Shown: positions 42,024 through 50,445 of the stretch, one piece after another
Numbering within the stretch: position 1 is the stretch's first letter
Layout: each line of letters starts with the position of its first letter
Source: JADCCX01 sp031373545
GTDB lineage: Bacteria > Pseudomonadota > Alphaproteobacteria > Rhizobiales > Beijerinckiaceae
DNA: 64,000 nucleotides
Direction: 5' to 3'
Assembly (NCBI GenBank): GCA_031373545.1
Contig: JANMMT010000081.1
Span: forward strand, 1-64,000
The notes under the pieces: generated by a model
Database searches by the model: none
What the model was told of the DNA's origin: nothing
What the model saw: the letters and a program-made list of their open reading frames with translations, nothing else
Translations under genes and position numbers: made by a program

Positions 42024-43790
42024 TCAGCGCGCGTCCATAAGGCCGGAATCGATGAGCCTGCGGTGAAAAGCCATGATGGCGCCCTCATCCGCACAGCTGT
42101 GATAGCGCCCCTGGCACTCGGCCATCAGTCGCTTGCGCTCCTTGTAGGCATCGGGCAATGGCAGGCGCGCCGCCTCCAGCAGGGCCAGCCCCAGATACGG
42201 CACATCCATCACCGGCACATTGCTCAGCGCGGGCGCACGCCAGTTCTGTGTCTCGACGGAATAATAAGTGAGGAAACCCGGGCCTTCGGCTTTGAGCTTC
42301 ACGTCCTCCACCTCGGTTGTCTCGCCGATGCCCAGCAGCATGCGCGTCGCGCTGGGTTGGTGATCGCCGTAATTAACGATGACGAAGCTTTCGCTCGGGA
42401 AACGCCGCTTCAATTCGGCGCGCAGCCAGGCGTAATCGCCCGCCGCGATCGACACCCGGCGCAGGTATTCGCCAAGTTCGGGATGCGTGTTCGGCCCGCC
42501 GCCACGGGCCTCCACCTCGGGGAAATATCTCACGTCGTAGGGCCAGTGGCCGGACATGGTCTGGATGAAGGTAAACAGCGGTTTGTCGCTTGATCTGAGG
42601 TGGCGTTCCACCTCCGCGAGCGCATTGGCGTAGTAGAAACGGTCCCGCTCCGTAGTGCTGGCCGCGCCTTGCGCCTTCTGGTCGAAGATCTCTTTCAACC
42701 CGATGGATTCATAGAACCGCGCGTTGGACACGAAGTTCTTCATCATGGGATAGAACAGCACGTTGCGGTAGCCGCAAGCCTCCATGACCTGTGGAACGGT
42801 CTCGCGCACCCGGCCCTCCATGAAGGCCTGCACGAACTGGCGCATGGTGCCGAAGGAATAGGTCGAGACGCCCGCCAGCACGGAAAATTCCGTCAACCAG
42901 GAAGCGCCGCCGTAGGTCTCCACCCGCAGCTTGCGCAGGCTGCCATCGAAGGATTGGAAAAAGGGCAGCACCGCCTTGTCGTACTCCAGCTCGCGGAAAT
43001 GCGAGGGCGGCACCATGCTTTCCTGATGGATGAGAATGACATGGGGCTTCTTGTGCGGCGTTGCGCAGGTGCCGACACCGGCGAACGCCAGCCCGGGCGC
43101 CTTGGCGGCGGCCTCGATCATCTGCCCGCGCCAGAGCGTCTCCAGCGTTTCGGGCCACGAGCCGTAATAGGTCGACAGAAACCGCTCGGGATAATAGAGA
43201 TGCATATGCCGGCGCTGGCCCGTGGAATCCTGTCCTGCCATCGCCAGGCCAGCCAGCAGCAGTGCCGCACCCAGAGCTTTCCAGCGGCTCACGCGCGCCC
43301 CGTCCAGCCACCACAGCAGCGCGCCCAGAAGCAGAGTGACCGCAAGGCACCCGAACAACCCGAACGTGTAAAGCGGATATTCCCGCGCCAGAAACGCCAC
43401 GGTCGACAGCGAGCGAAAATAGAAGAACAGATCATACGCATGCACCAGCATGTCCATGAACTGGAGCTTCACCACAGCCGCGATCGAAACAATCACGACC
43501 TGCGCACCGGCGATCAGTGTGGCGAAAAGCACGCGGCCCGACAGCACGGTGAGCACGGCGGTGAGCGAAGCCGTTGTGGCGAATGCGAAGATGAAATTGC
43601 CGATCGGCCATTCATTGCGCCAGAAAAACACGCCCATCAGCCCATGTGCGGCGACCGCGAGCGTCCAGGAGAGGTATCGGGACAGTCTTCCGGACACCGC
43701 AGGCAGCGGTGCGATGATCCCAACCTTGGGGACGCCGATGTCCACCACGGGTCCAGCCCTCCCATCCGCCGAGCCGGACATGACAAGCAT
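42024..43790 (-). CDS. Membrane sulfatase-fold phosphotransferase (LTA synthase/OpgB-like)
   Basis: A 588-aa protein with about five N-terminal TM helices (45-225) and a C-terminal alkaline-phosphatase/sulfatase domain. HVILIHQESMVPPSHF carries the metal-site Glu, TMSGHWPYD and VNYGDHQPS the downstream His/Asp ligands; a Thr or Ser nucleophile is expected near GGASWLTEFSVLAG. Such enzymes transfer phosphoglycerol or phosphoethanolamine to glycans or lipids in the periplasm. Here osmoregulated periplasmic glucan or LPS modification is a reasonable guess. ATG 43790 or 43781 may be the start. It lies 46 bp downstream of the FAD oxidoreductase on the same strand. Confidence 0.87.
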   Translation of the reverse strand: MLVMSGSADGRAGPVVDIGVPKVGIIAPLPAVSGRLSRYLSWTLAVAAHGLMGVFFWRNEWPIGNFIFAFATTASLTAVLTVLSGRVLFATLIAGAQVVIVSIAAVVKLQFMDMLVHAYDLFFYFRSLSTVAFLAREYPLYTFGLFGCLAVTLLLGALLWWLDGARVSRWKALGAALLLAGLAMAGQDSTGQRRHMHLYYPERFLSTYYGSWPETLETLWRGQMIEAAAKAPGLAFAGVGTCATPHKKPHVILIHQESMVPPSHFRELEYDKAVLPFFQSFDGSLRKLRVETYGGASWLTEFSVLAGVSTYSFGTMRQFVQAFMEGRVRETVPQVMEACGYRNVLFYPMMKNFVSNARFYESIGLKEIFDQKAQGAASTTERDRFYYANALAEVERHLRSSDKPLFTFIQTMSGHWPYDVRYFPEVEARGGGPNTHPELGEYLRRVSIAAGDYAWLRAELKRRFPSESFVIVNYGDHQPSATRMLLGIGETTEVEDVKLKAEGPGFLTYYSVETQNWRAPALSNVPVMDVPYLGLALLEAARLPLPDAYKERKRLMAECQGRYHSCADEGAIMAFHRRLIDSGLMDAR

Positions 43791-43836
43791 ATGACATTGC
43801 GCCGGCTGAACAAGTCGTGAAAGGACGGATAGGCGG

Positions 43837-45021
43837 TTAGATGACGTTGCGCTCAAGCAAGGGTCGGCCCTCCGGCAGCCGGGCACAGTCAAGCGGCGTG
43901 AGGTCCAGGGTCTCATACCGCCCCTTGAGGATCAGCTCTGCCAGGCCGCGGCCCACGGCTGGCGCTTGCTGGAGCCCGTGGCCTGAAAATCCGGCCGCGA
44001 GATAGCCGTTGGCTGTGCCGGGCACCCGGCCCACCAGCGCATTGTGATCAAAGAGGTTCATGTCATACGGCCCGGCCCAGGCCCGGCCCGGCCTGATCGC
44101 CTCGAAGGCGGGCACCCGCAAGGCCAGCGCGGGCCAGATCACCTGTTCGAACAAGGCCCACTCCACATCGAGGTCCCCGTGATCTGTGGCATCGAGATCA
44201 GCGGGAGAATAGCCCGCGATATACCCCGCGCCTTCGGGCCGCACCCACACGCCTGACGTGTCGATCAGCAGAGGAAAACGCGGCAGTTTTTCCCGGCAGG
44301 TGAAGGCAAACACGCAGCGTTTCTTGGCGTGGACCGGGATGGCAAAGCCCATCAGCCCCGCAAGCTGACGCGCCCCATAAGCGCCCGCCGCGTTGACCAG
44401 CGCGCCGCAGGCGATGCGTTCCCCCGTGTCCAGAAGCGCCGCGCTGATACGCCCGCCGCTCTGCTCCACATCCAGCACGCGGGCCTGCTTGTAGGCCACG
44501 CCCAGCGCGCGGGCCTTCGCGCGAAACGCCATCATCAGGCCGTAGCCATCGAACCAGCCCTCGCCGCTGGTGCCAAAGCTGGCGAGGCTGAGATTATCGC
44601 AGGCGAGCCATGGAAACTGCGCGCGCAGCGCCGCCGGTCCGAGCAGCGCGATGTTCGCGCCGCGCGCACGCTGTACGGCGTTGTTTTCGCGCATCACGGG
44701 GCTGCCAGCGGCCCCGGCGAGGTAGAGATAGCCGCCCTCATGCAGGCCCACATCCGGGCGCGCGTCGCCAACCGCCAGCCGCGCGCCGATGGTGCGCAGA
44801 AAATCGATGCCGTGCAGCGAGATGTCGATGTTGACGGCGCTCGAAAACTGCTGGCGGATCGAGCCTGCCGAAAGCGCCGAGGCGGAGCGCTGATAGCTCG
44901 GGTCAGGCTCCACCACCAGCACGCGGACGCGCCCTGCCGATCGTTCGGCCAGATGGCAGGCGATGGAAGAACCCGTCACCGCACCGCCTGCGATCACCAC
45001 ATCAAAATCCACGTCTGGCAT
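43837..45021 (-). CDS. FAD-dependent amino acid oxidase/dehydrogenase (DAO family)
   Basis: A 394-aa flavoprotein. The FAD motif VVIAGGAVTGSSIACHLAE is near the N terminus, and YIAGYSPADLDATDHGDLDV and NGYLAAGFSGHGLQQAPAVG near the C terminus are typical of glycine/sarcosine/pipecolate-type oxidases. ATG 45021 was chosen; a GTG at 45060 would reach into the divergent gene's leader. It is divergent from an ALDH7-type dehydrogenase 60 bp away. That pairing mirrors the L-pipecolate oxidase / piperidine-6-carboxylate dehydrogenase pair of lysine catabolism in pseudomonads, so pipecolate or another cyclic or D-amino acid is a likely substrate. The specific substrate is inferred from context. Confidence 0.85.
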   Translation of the reverse strand: MPDVDFDVVIAGGAVTGSSIACHLAERSAGRVRVLVVEPDPSYQRSASALSAGSIRQQFSSAVNIDISLHGIDFLRTIGARLAVGDARPDVGLHEGGYLYLAGAAGSPVMRENNAVQRARGANIALLGPAALRAQFPWLACDNLSLASFGTSGEGWFDGYGLMMAFRAKARALGVAYKQARVLDVEQSGGRISAALLDTGERIACGALVNAAGAYGARQLAGLMGFAIPVHAKKRCVFAFTCREKLPRFPLLIDTSGVWVRPEGAGYIAGYSPADLDATDHGDLDVEWALFEQVIWPALALRVPAFEAIRPGRAWAGPYDMNLFDHNALVGRVPGTANGYLAAGFSGHGLQQAPAVGRGLAELILKGRYETLDLTPLDCARLPEGRPLLERNVI

Positions 45022-45081
45022 CTCCGCGCATGTCACCAATAGCGGTTGGCGAAGCGGCACGAAAAGTCTTATTTGGTGACC

Positions 45082-46632
45082 ATGCGCAAACCGTCCCGTC
45101 TCCGCCCGATTCCCGCCACAGCGAAGGAAACGCTGGCCCTGCTAAAACGCCTGGGCGTGCCCAAGGGCGCTTTCGTCAAGGAGGGCGGGCTGGTGGCCCG
45201 CTCCCCGCTGACGGGCGAGCGTGTGGCCGAGGTGGCGCAGACCAGCCTGGAGGATGCTAATGCCGCCATCACCCGCGCGCAGGCGGCTTTTGTCATCTGG
45301 CGGCAGGTGCCCGCTCCCCGGCGCGGCGAATTGGTGCGCCTGCTGGGCGAGGAACTGCGCGCGGCCAAGAGCGATCTGGGACGTCTCGTGACGCTGGAGG
45401 CGGGCAAGATCCTCTCCGAGGGCCTCGGCGAGGTTCAGGAGATGATCGACATCTGCGACTTTGCGGTGGGTCTGTCGCGCCAGCTCCATGGCCTCACCAT
45501 CGCCACCGAGCGCCCCGACCACCGCATGATGGAGCAATGGCATCCGCTGGGCGTCTGCGGCATCATCACCGCCTTCAACTTTCCCGTGGCGGTCTGGGCG
45601 TGGAATGCCGCACTGGCGCTGGTCTGCGGCAATCCGGTGGTCTGGAAACCCTCCGAGAAAACCCCGCTGACAGCGCTCGCCGTGCAGGGCGTGTTCGCCA
45701 AAGCGGCCAAGCGGTTCGAAGGCGCGCCGGAAGGCCTCGCGGAACTGCTCATGGGCGGCCCGGCGCTGGGCGCAACACTGGTGGACGATCCGCGCGTGGC
45801 GCTGGTGTCGGCCACGGGCTCCACAGCCATGGGCCGCGCCGTTGCGCCCAAACTCGCAGCACGTTTTGCCCGCAGCCTGCTGGAGCTGGGCGGCAACAAC
45901 GCGGCCATCCTGTGTCCCTCGGCCGATCTCGATCAGGCGGTCCGCGCCATCGCGTTTTCCGCGATGGGCACGGCGGGGCAGCGTTGCACCACGCTGCGGC
46001 GGCTGTTCGTCCACTCCAGCATTGCGGATGACATCATCGCGCGGCTGCGCAAGGTCTATGGCGCCGTCGCAATCGGCGATCCGCGCAAGGAGGGCACGTT
46101 GATCGGTCCGCTGATCGACGGGCAGGCCTTTGAAGCCATGCAGAAAGCCCTGTTCGCCGCGCGGCGCATGGGCGGCCTGGTGACCGGCGGCGCGCGCGTG
46201 GCGGAAGCGCAGAACCCTGAGGCCTTCTATGTCGCGCCTGCCCTGGTGGAACTGCCAAAGCACGACGGCCCGGTGCTGCAGGAAACCTTCGCGCCCATCC
46301 TGTATGTGCTGCGTTACACGGAGTTGAGCGAAGCCATTGCGTTGCAAAACGCCGTCGGCGCGGGGTTGGCCTCCTCCATCTTCACGCTCAACTTGCGAGA
46401 AGCCGAGATGTTTCTGTCAGCGGCAGGGTCCGATTGCGGCATCGCCAACGTCAACATCGGACCATCGGGCGCGGAAATTGGCGGGGCCTTCGGCGGCGAG
46501 AAGGAAACCGGCGGCGGGCGCGAGTCCGGCTCGGACAGCTGGAAAGCCTATATGCGGCGCGCCACCAACACCATCAACTACGGCACGGCGCTGCCGCTGG
46601 CGCAGGGCGTGCGCTTTGATGTGGGAGATTAG
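45082..46632 (+). CDS. ALDH7-family aldehyde dehydrogenase (probable aminoadipate semialdehyde dehydrogenase)
   Basis: A 516-aa aldehyde dehydrogenase. Conserved features are IITAFNFPVAVWAWNAALAL, the catalytic Glu in LLELGGNNA, and the catalytic Cys in GTAGQRCTTLRRLFVH; ELGGNNA and QRCTTLRR are hallmarks of the ALDH7/antiquitin group. It should oxidise alpha-aminoadipic semialdehyde (in equilibrium with piperideine-6-carboxylate) to aminoadipate. ATG 45082 follows GGTGA. The divergent FAD oxidase supports a role in lysine/pipecolate catabolism. Its TAG stop is at the left terminus of a MITE-like element. Family proteins end at about the same place, so little if anything is truncated. Confidence 0.92.
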   Translation: MRKPSRLRPIPATAKETLALLKRLGVPKGAFVKEGGLVARSPLTGERVAEVAQTSLEDANAAITRAQAAFVIWRQVPAPRRGELVRLLGEELRAAKSDLGRLVTLEAGKILSEGLGEVQEMIDICDFAVGLSRQLHGLTIATERPDHRMMEQWHPLGVCGIITAFNFPVAVWAWNAALALVCGNPVVWKPSEKTPLTALAVQGVFAKAAKRFEGAPEGLAELLMGGPALGATLVDDPRVALVSATGSTAMGRAVAPKLAARFARSLLELGGNNAAILCPSADLDQAVRAIAFSAMGTAGQRCTTLRRLFVHSSIADDIIARLRKVYGAVAIGDPRKEGTLIGPLIDGQAFEAMQKALFAARRMGGLVTGGARVAEAQNPEAFYVAPALVELPKHDGPVLQETFAPILYVLRYTELSEAIALQNAVGAGLASSIFTLNLREAEMFLSAAGSDCGIANVNIGPSGAEIGGAFGGEKETGGGRESGSDSWKAYMRRATNTINYGTALPLAQGVRFDVGD

Positions 46633-46898
46633 GCCGTGAACTCATAAAAGGAGGGATATTTGACGCGAGAGAATGGGAAGACCAAGTTTTGTTGGCTGAT
46701 CCGCCGTCAACCGTCCGGTTTGCAAGGATCAGGCGGCCAAAGATGGCCCACATTCACCGCGCCTGCGGTGGGCTTGAGGGGCAAAACTGCCTCGCAACCG
46801 GCCCTTTCCTTGACGGACGTCAAGGCGGCGCGCCGCTTGCGGTCATTTTTGACCCTGAAACCCATCAAATGCCCCTCTTTTTATGAGTTCACGGCCTA
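46630..46898. mobile_element. MITE-like element with 36-bp imperfect terminal inverted repeats
   Basis: Left end 46630-46665 and right end 46863-46898 match as inverted repeats at 32 of 36 positions, opening TAGGCCGTGAACTCATAAAA. Both ends start with TA, which could be a TA target duplication of the IS630/mariner kind. The 197-bp interior holds no transposase. The TAG at each end serves as stop codon for the flanking convergent genes (ALDH7 on plus, SDR on minus). Alternatives are a bidirectional terminator-like repeat or a remnant of a longer insertion sequence. Confidence 0.6.
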
Positions 46899-47645
46899 CG
46901 TCACGATATCGGGCGTGCGCCAGCCGATGTGCTGGCCGCTGTCCACCGCGATCATCTGCCCCGTCACGTGACGCGCGCGGGCGAGGTAGAGCACGGCATC
47001 CGCCACGGCCTGAGGCGCAACGGGCAGACCAAGAGGCGTGCCGGCGGCCTCCCGGTTGAAGCCATCCATCCCGTCATGCGCGTTGGCCGCCGTCGGCCCC
47101 GGACCCACGCCGTTGACGCGGATGCGCGGGGCCAGCGCCTGCGCCATGGTCACGGTGGCCGCCAGCAGCGCCGCCTTGCTGAGGGTGTAGGAATAGCGCT
47201 CGGGTGTGAGCTTGCGCACGCGCTGGTCGATGATGTTGACGACCGCGCCCTCCCGTTCTGCGGGCAGGGCCGCCGCCATCTCCCGCGCCAGCATCGACGG
47301 CGCGCGGATGTTGACGGAGAACTGCCGGTTCCACGTCGGCACGTCGAAGGTCTGCAACGTGTCGTCGAGATAGAGCGAGGCATTGTTGACGAGCAGCGAC
47401 ACCGGACCAAACGGCAAGCTGGCGGCGGCGATCAGCCCCGCCACGGCTTCGGGGTCAACGAGGTCTGCGCTGACGACCGCGGCCGCGCCGCCATTCCCAG
47501 TGATGCAGGCAGCCAGTGCCTCGGCATCGTCGCGTGACGCATGGCAATGGATGACGACCGCATAACCTGCCTCCACCAGCGATCGCACGATCACGGCACC
47601 GATGCGCTTGGCCCCGCCGGTGACCAGTGCAACATCGCGGTTCAT
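46896..47645 (-). CDS. SDR oxidoreductase, pteridine reductase/FolM-like
   Basis: A 249-aa SDR. VALVTGGAKRIGAVIVRSL gives the cofactor motif with the Lys-Arg typical of NADPH-dependent pteridine reductases. LVNNASLYLDD, YSYTLSKAALL (catalytic Tyr, Lys) and RVNGVGPGPTAAN continue the FolM-like pattern. It may reduce dihydromonapterin or dihydrofolate. The ATG overlaps the stop of the upstream glycosyltransferase (ATGA), so it is translated with it, a pairing with no obvious metabolic logic. Its stop codon TAG lies in the right terminus of the MITE-like element; without the element a TAA would fall at the same position. Confidence 0.85.
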   Translation of the reverse strand: MNRDVALVTGGAKRIGAVIVRSLVEAGYAVVIHCHASRDDAEALAACITGNGGAAAVVSADLVDPEAVAGLIAAASLPFGPVSLLVNNASLYLDDTLQTFDVPTWNRQFSVNIRAPSMLAREMAAALPAEREGAVVNIIDQRVRKLTPERYSYTLSKAALLAATVTMAQALAPRIRVNGVGPGPTAANAHDGMDGFNREAAGTPLGLPVAPQAVADAVLYLARARHVTGQMIAVDSGQHIGWRTPDIVT

Positions 47646-48418
47646 GGCCTGTCCTTCTGTTTGTTCACCTTGCGGCGCTCCACATCCTTGGCAACGCGCA
47701 GCCAGCGATAGAAGGCGTAGTTCATGGATGTCATGAAACCATAAACCCCGCGCACCGCATGACGGCGCATGACATAGGCCTTGAAGAACGAGACGGGAAA
47801 TTCAACGAACAGCCGCCAGGTCGGCACGCTGTCGCCGCGCTGGGCCAGGTCTTCGGCCTGCTGCGTGGTGTACGCGTTGAGCTTGGCCATCTGGTCACCG
47901 ATGGAGCGCACGGAAAAATGGTGGATGGTGCCGCGCAAGCGCTGGAACGTGGCATCCGGCGCAAAGGCCACGCGGTCATGGACGAGGCTGTCCACGTAGC
48001 GGCCGCGATCCTTGCGGTACAGGCGCACGGGGCTGAGCGCATAAGCCAGCGGATGCGGCTCCGCTTCGCCGGGAAAAATCTCGGCAATGCGGATTTCGAA
48101 GCCATCCACCTTGGGCTCTGCGCTGAGCACCGCGCGGATTTCTTCAGCCAATGCCTCGGGCACAACTTCATCCGCATCGATGTTCAGCAGCCACAGGTGC
48201 TTGCACTGGTCCTCCGCAAACCGCTTCTGCGGGCCATACCCCGGCCAGGGGTTGTAGATGACCCGTGCGCCAAGTTCCGCAGAGACCTTCTGGGTGTCGT
48301 CGGTGGAGCCTGAATCCACCACGACGATATCGTCGGACAGGCCCCGCACGGCGTCGAGCGTGCGGCCGATGCGGTCCGCTTCGTTCTTGGCAATGATGAA
48401 AATGGAAAGATCGACCAT
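47642..48418 (-). CDS. Family 2 glycosyltransferase (LPS core WaaE/LgtF-like)
   Basis: A 258-aa GT2 without TM segments. LSIFIIAKNEADRIGRTLDA and DDIVVVDSGSTDDTQ form the nucleotide-sugar site, and LLNIDADEVV the DxD. The segment GYGPQKRFAEDQCKHLW is characteristic of the WaaE/LgtF/KdtX beta-1,4-glucosyltransferase group that decorates the LPS inner core. It acts on the cytosolic face of the inner membrane. ATG 48418 was preferred over upstream starts. It overlaps the SDR gene by 4 bp and is divergent from an outer membrane barrel gene. Confidence 0.9.
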   Translation of the reverse strand: MVDLSIFIIAKNEADRIGRTLDAVRGLSDDIVVVDSGSTDDTQKVSAELGARVIYNPWPGYGPQKRFAEDQCKHLWLLNIDADEVVPEALAEEIRAVLSAEPKVDGFEIRIAEIFPGEAEPHPLAYALSPVRLYRKDRGRYVDSLVHDRVAFAPDATFQRLRGTIHHFSVRSIGDQMAKLNAYTTQQAEDLAQRGDSVPTWRLFVEFPVSFFKAYVMRRHAVRGVYGFMTSMNYAFYRWLRVAKDVERRKVNKQKDRP

Positions 48419-48664
48419 GGCGCGCCAGTCAGTGGCACGCAGCGGGCACACCATCAAGGGGCCTCAGCTCGCCGTCCAGATCGGTAACGATTCATTAAGC
48501 GAAAACAGGGGTTTCAGGTGAGAACCGGTTAAGGTTGCGCTATTGATAACAGGGCTGACAAAACCGGCGGATATAATTTCCGTTTGGTTGAGCAAACAAC
48601 AACCGACGGCGCGGATCGACCTTTGCAGGCGATCACGCTGCTGCATTCCAGATGGAGATACACG

Positions 48665-49330
48665 ATGAACCGCCTGCTTTTTGCACTTGCATTGCCCGTC
48701 GCGCTGGGCGCTCTCGCCGCCCCTGCGCTGGCTGCTGACATTCCTGGCCGCCGCGCGCCCCAGCAGCAACAGTTCTACGCGCCGCCCGTTTTCACCTGGA
48801 CGGGCTTCTATCTTGGTGCCTCTGCTGGCGCCGTATGGGGTGACTTCACCAAATCGGGAAGCTTCATCGACAGCAGGGCTGGCCTGTCGGTTGGCGGCAC
48901 CGCTGGCTACAATTACCAGATCGGTCAGATCGTGGTCGGTCTTGAAGGCGACTACAACTATTCAGGCTTCGGTGGCCGCGGCAACACCTTTGGTTTCAAT
49001 CAGGTGAGAGGCGACCTGACGAGCTATGGCACATTGCGCGGCCGTCTGGGCGTCGCCTTCGACCGTGCCCTGATTTACGCAACGGGCGGTTACGCAGTGG
49101 GCTTCAGCTCACTCGAAAGCGGCGCCTTCAGCAACAACAACACGCATCACGGCTATGCGGTCGGCGCCGGCCTGGAGTATGGCTTCACCAACAACATTTC
49201 CGCGAAGGCCGAGTATCTCTACATGCCGCTGGGCAGCCAGAGTTCCTTCGTCATCCCAGGGTTGGGCGCCGGTTCGAAAACCGGCATCGACGCCAGCGTG
49301 CTGCGCGCGGGCGTGAACTACCGCTTCTGA
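48665..49330 (+). CDS. Outer membrane beta-barrel protein (Omp25/Omp31-like)
   Basis: A 221-aa porin-like barrel protein. The Sec signal ends ALA-AD near residue 24. The mature start IPGRRAP...PPVFTWTGFYLGASAG, with a repeated aromatic-Gly strand pattern (GGTAGYNYQIGQIVVGLEGD; ATGGYAVGF) and a final VLRAGVNYRF, is the signature of the alphaproteobacterial Omp25/Omp31/RopB group. It sits in the outer membrane. It is monocistronic, divergent from the LPS glycosyltransferase, with a strong terminator. The 246-bp gap upstream (48419-48664) must hold both promoters; I see no named element in it. Confidence 0.93.
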   Translation: MNRLLFALALPVALGALAAPALAADIPGRRAPQQQQFYAPPVFTWTGFYLGASAGAVWGDFTKSGSFIDSRAGLSVGGTAGYNYQIGQIVVGLEGDYNYSGFGGRGNTFGFNQVRGDLTSYGTLRGRLGVAFDRALIYATGGYAVGFSSLESGAFSNNNTHHGYAVGAGLEYGFTNNISAKAEYLYMPLGSQSSFVIPGLGAGSKTGIDASVLRAGVNYRF

Positions 49331-49357
49331 CCGAAGCGCGCATCTGGAAGACCTTGC

Positions 49358-49386
49358 AGCCCTGGCTCTTGCAGCCAGGGCTTTTT
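49358..49386 (+). terminator. Rho-independent terminator after the outer membrane protein gene
   Basis: AGCCCTGGC (49358-49366), a 7-base loop, GCCAGGGCT (49374-49382), then TTTT. A perfect 9-bp GC-rich stem with T-run, 27 bp after the stop. Confidence 0.93.
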
Positions 49387-49437
49387 GGTGCCGTTTCAAG
49401 CGCGTGTCAGGCGCGCGCTTTGTCAAGCGCGTATTTG

Positions 49438-50403
49438 TCAAGCTCTGGGGTGTGCGGCGCGGTAGCTTGCCATGAGATGCTGCATGTCCACCGCGGTATA
49501 CATCTGCGTGGTGGAGAGCGAGGCATGGCCGAGCAGCTCTTGAATCGAGCGCAGATCACCGCCCCGTGCCAGAAGATGCGTGGCAAAGGAGTGCCGCAAC
49601 GCATGGGGCGTGGCTGTATCGGGCAAACCAAGCGCGCCGCGCAGGCGCTCCATGGCCAATTGCACGATGCGCGGGCTGAGCGGCCCGCCCCTCGCCCCCA
49701 CGAACAGCGGACCTTCTGGTGGCAGGGCATAGGGGCATTGGCGGATGTAATCCGCGATCTGTGCGACCACCTGCGGCAGCACGGGCACGCCGCGTGTATT
49801 GCGGCCCTTGCCTGTCACGGTGAGGGTTTGTCCCGCCACAGGGGCCTCCCGGCGCAACAGGGACAAGGCCTCGCCGATGCGCAGGCCCGAACCATAGAGC
49901 AGCGCCAGCACCGCTGCATCGCGCGCCAGCACCCAGGGCTCGCGCGCTTCTCCCGCGCGCTGGCCGGCATCCGTCACAGCAATAGCTGACAACGGTGGCA
50001 AGGGCTTGGGCAATCCACGCTGCACCCGCGGGCTGCGAATGGCGGAGAAGGCCGAGGCCTTGCCCAGCCCCTCGCGCTCCAGAAAGCGGAAGAAGGCCCG
50101 CATGGCCGCGAGCTGACGCATCAGCGTGCGGCTTTCGACGCCCCTGTGAAGGCCAGATCCCTTGCGCCGCTCCGCCATGAAGGCACGGATGTCCGAAGGC
50201 TTGAGATCAGCCAGTTGTCCCAGAACCGGCGCGCCCCCGTGGTACTGCGCCAGGAAGCAGAGGAACTGCCGCGTGTCGCGGGCATAAGCTTCCAATGTGA
50301 GGGGTGAAAGCCGTCGCTCGGCGGAGAGATGGCTCAACCAGTTGGCCACCGCCGCCTGAACATCCGGCGCGATCAGCATGTCAGAGCTCACAGGCTGGAG
50401 CAT
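49438..50403 (-). CDS. xerC: Tyrosine recombinase XerC
   Basis: A 321-aa tyrosine recombinase. The N-terminal SAM-like core-binding domain lies at about 15-110. The catalytic domain has ALLYGSGLRIGEAL (first Arg), GKGRNTRGVP (beta-hairpin, where most Xer proteins have GKGxKxR), HALRHSFATHLLARGGDLRS (His, Arg), LGHASLSTTQMYT (His and nucleophile Tyr). It resolves chromosome dimers at dif with XerD. The alphaproteobacterial XerC length and organisation fit, and nothing indicates an integron or phage origin. ATG 50379 is an alternative start. It lies downstream of the sugar transferase gene on the same strand with a 42-bp gap. Confidence 0.93.
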   Translation of the reverse strand: MLQPVSSDMLIAPDVQAAVANWLSHLSAERRLSPLTLEAYARDTRQFLCFLAQYHGGAPVLGQLADLKPSDIRAFMAERRKGSGLHRGVESRTLMRQLAAMRAFFRFLEREGLGKASAFSAIRSPRVQRGLPKPLPPLSAIAVTDAGQRAGEAREPWVLARDAAVLALLYGSGLRIGEALSLLRREAPVAGQTLTVTGKGRNTRGVPVLPQVVAQIADYIRQCPYALPPEGPLFVGARGGPLSPRIVQLAMERLRGALGLPDTATPHALRHSFATHLLARGGDLRSIQELLGHASLSTTQMYTAVDMQHLMASYRAAHPRA

Positions 50404-50445
50404 GTCTTTTTCGAATAACCCGGTTCTCCCTTATTCGCGCCATGC

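Noticed and set aside
46666..46862. Transposase remnant inside the MITE-like element
   Set aside because: The interior frames show no DDE motif or similarity I recognise, so it is reported only as a non-coding element.
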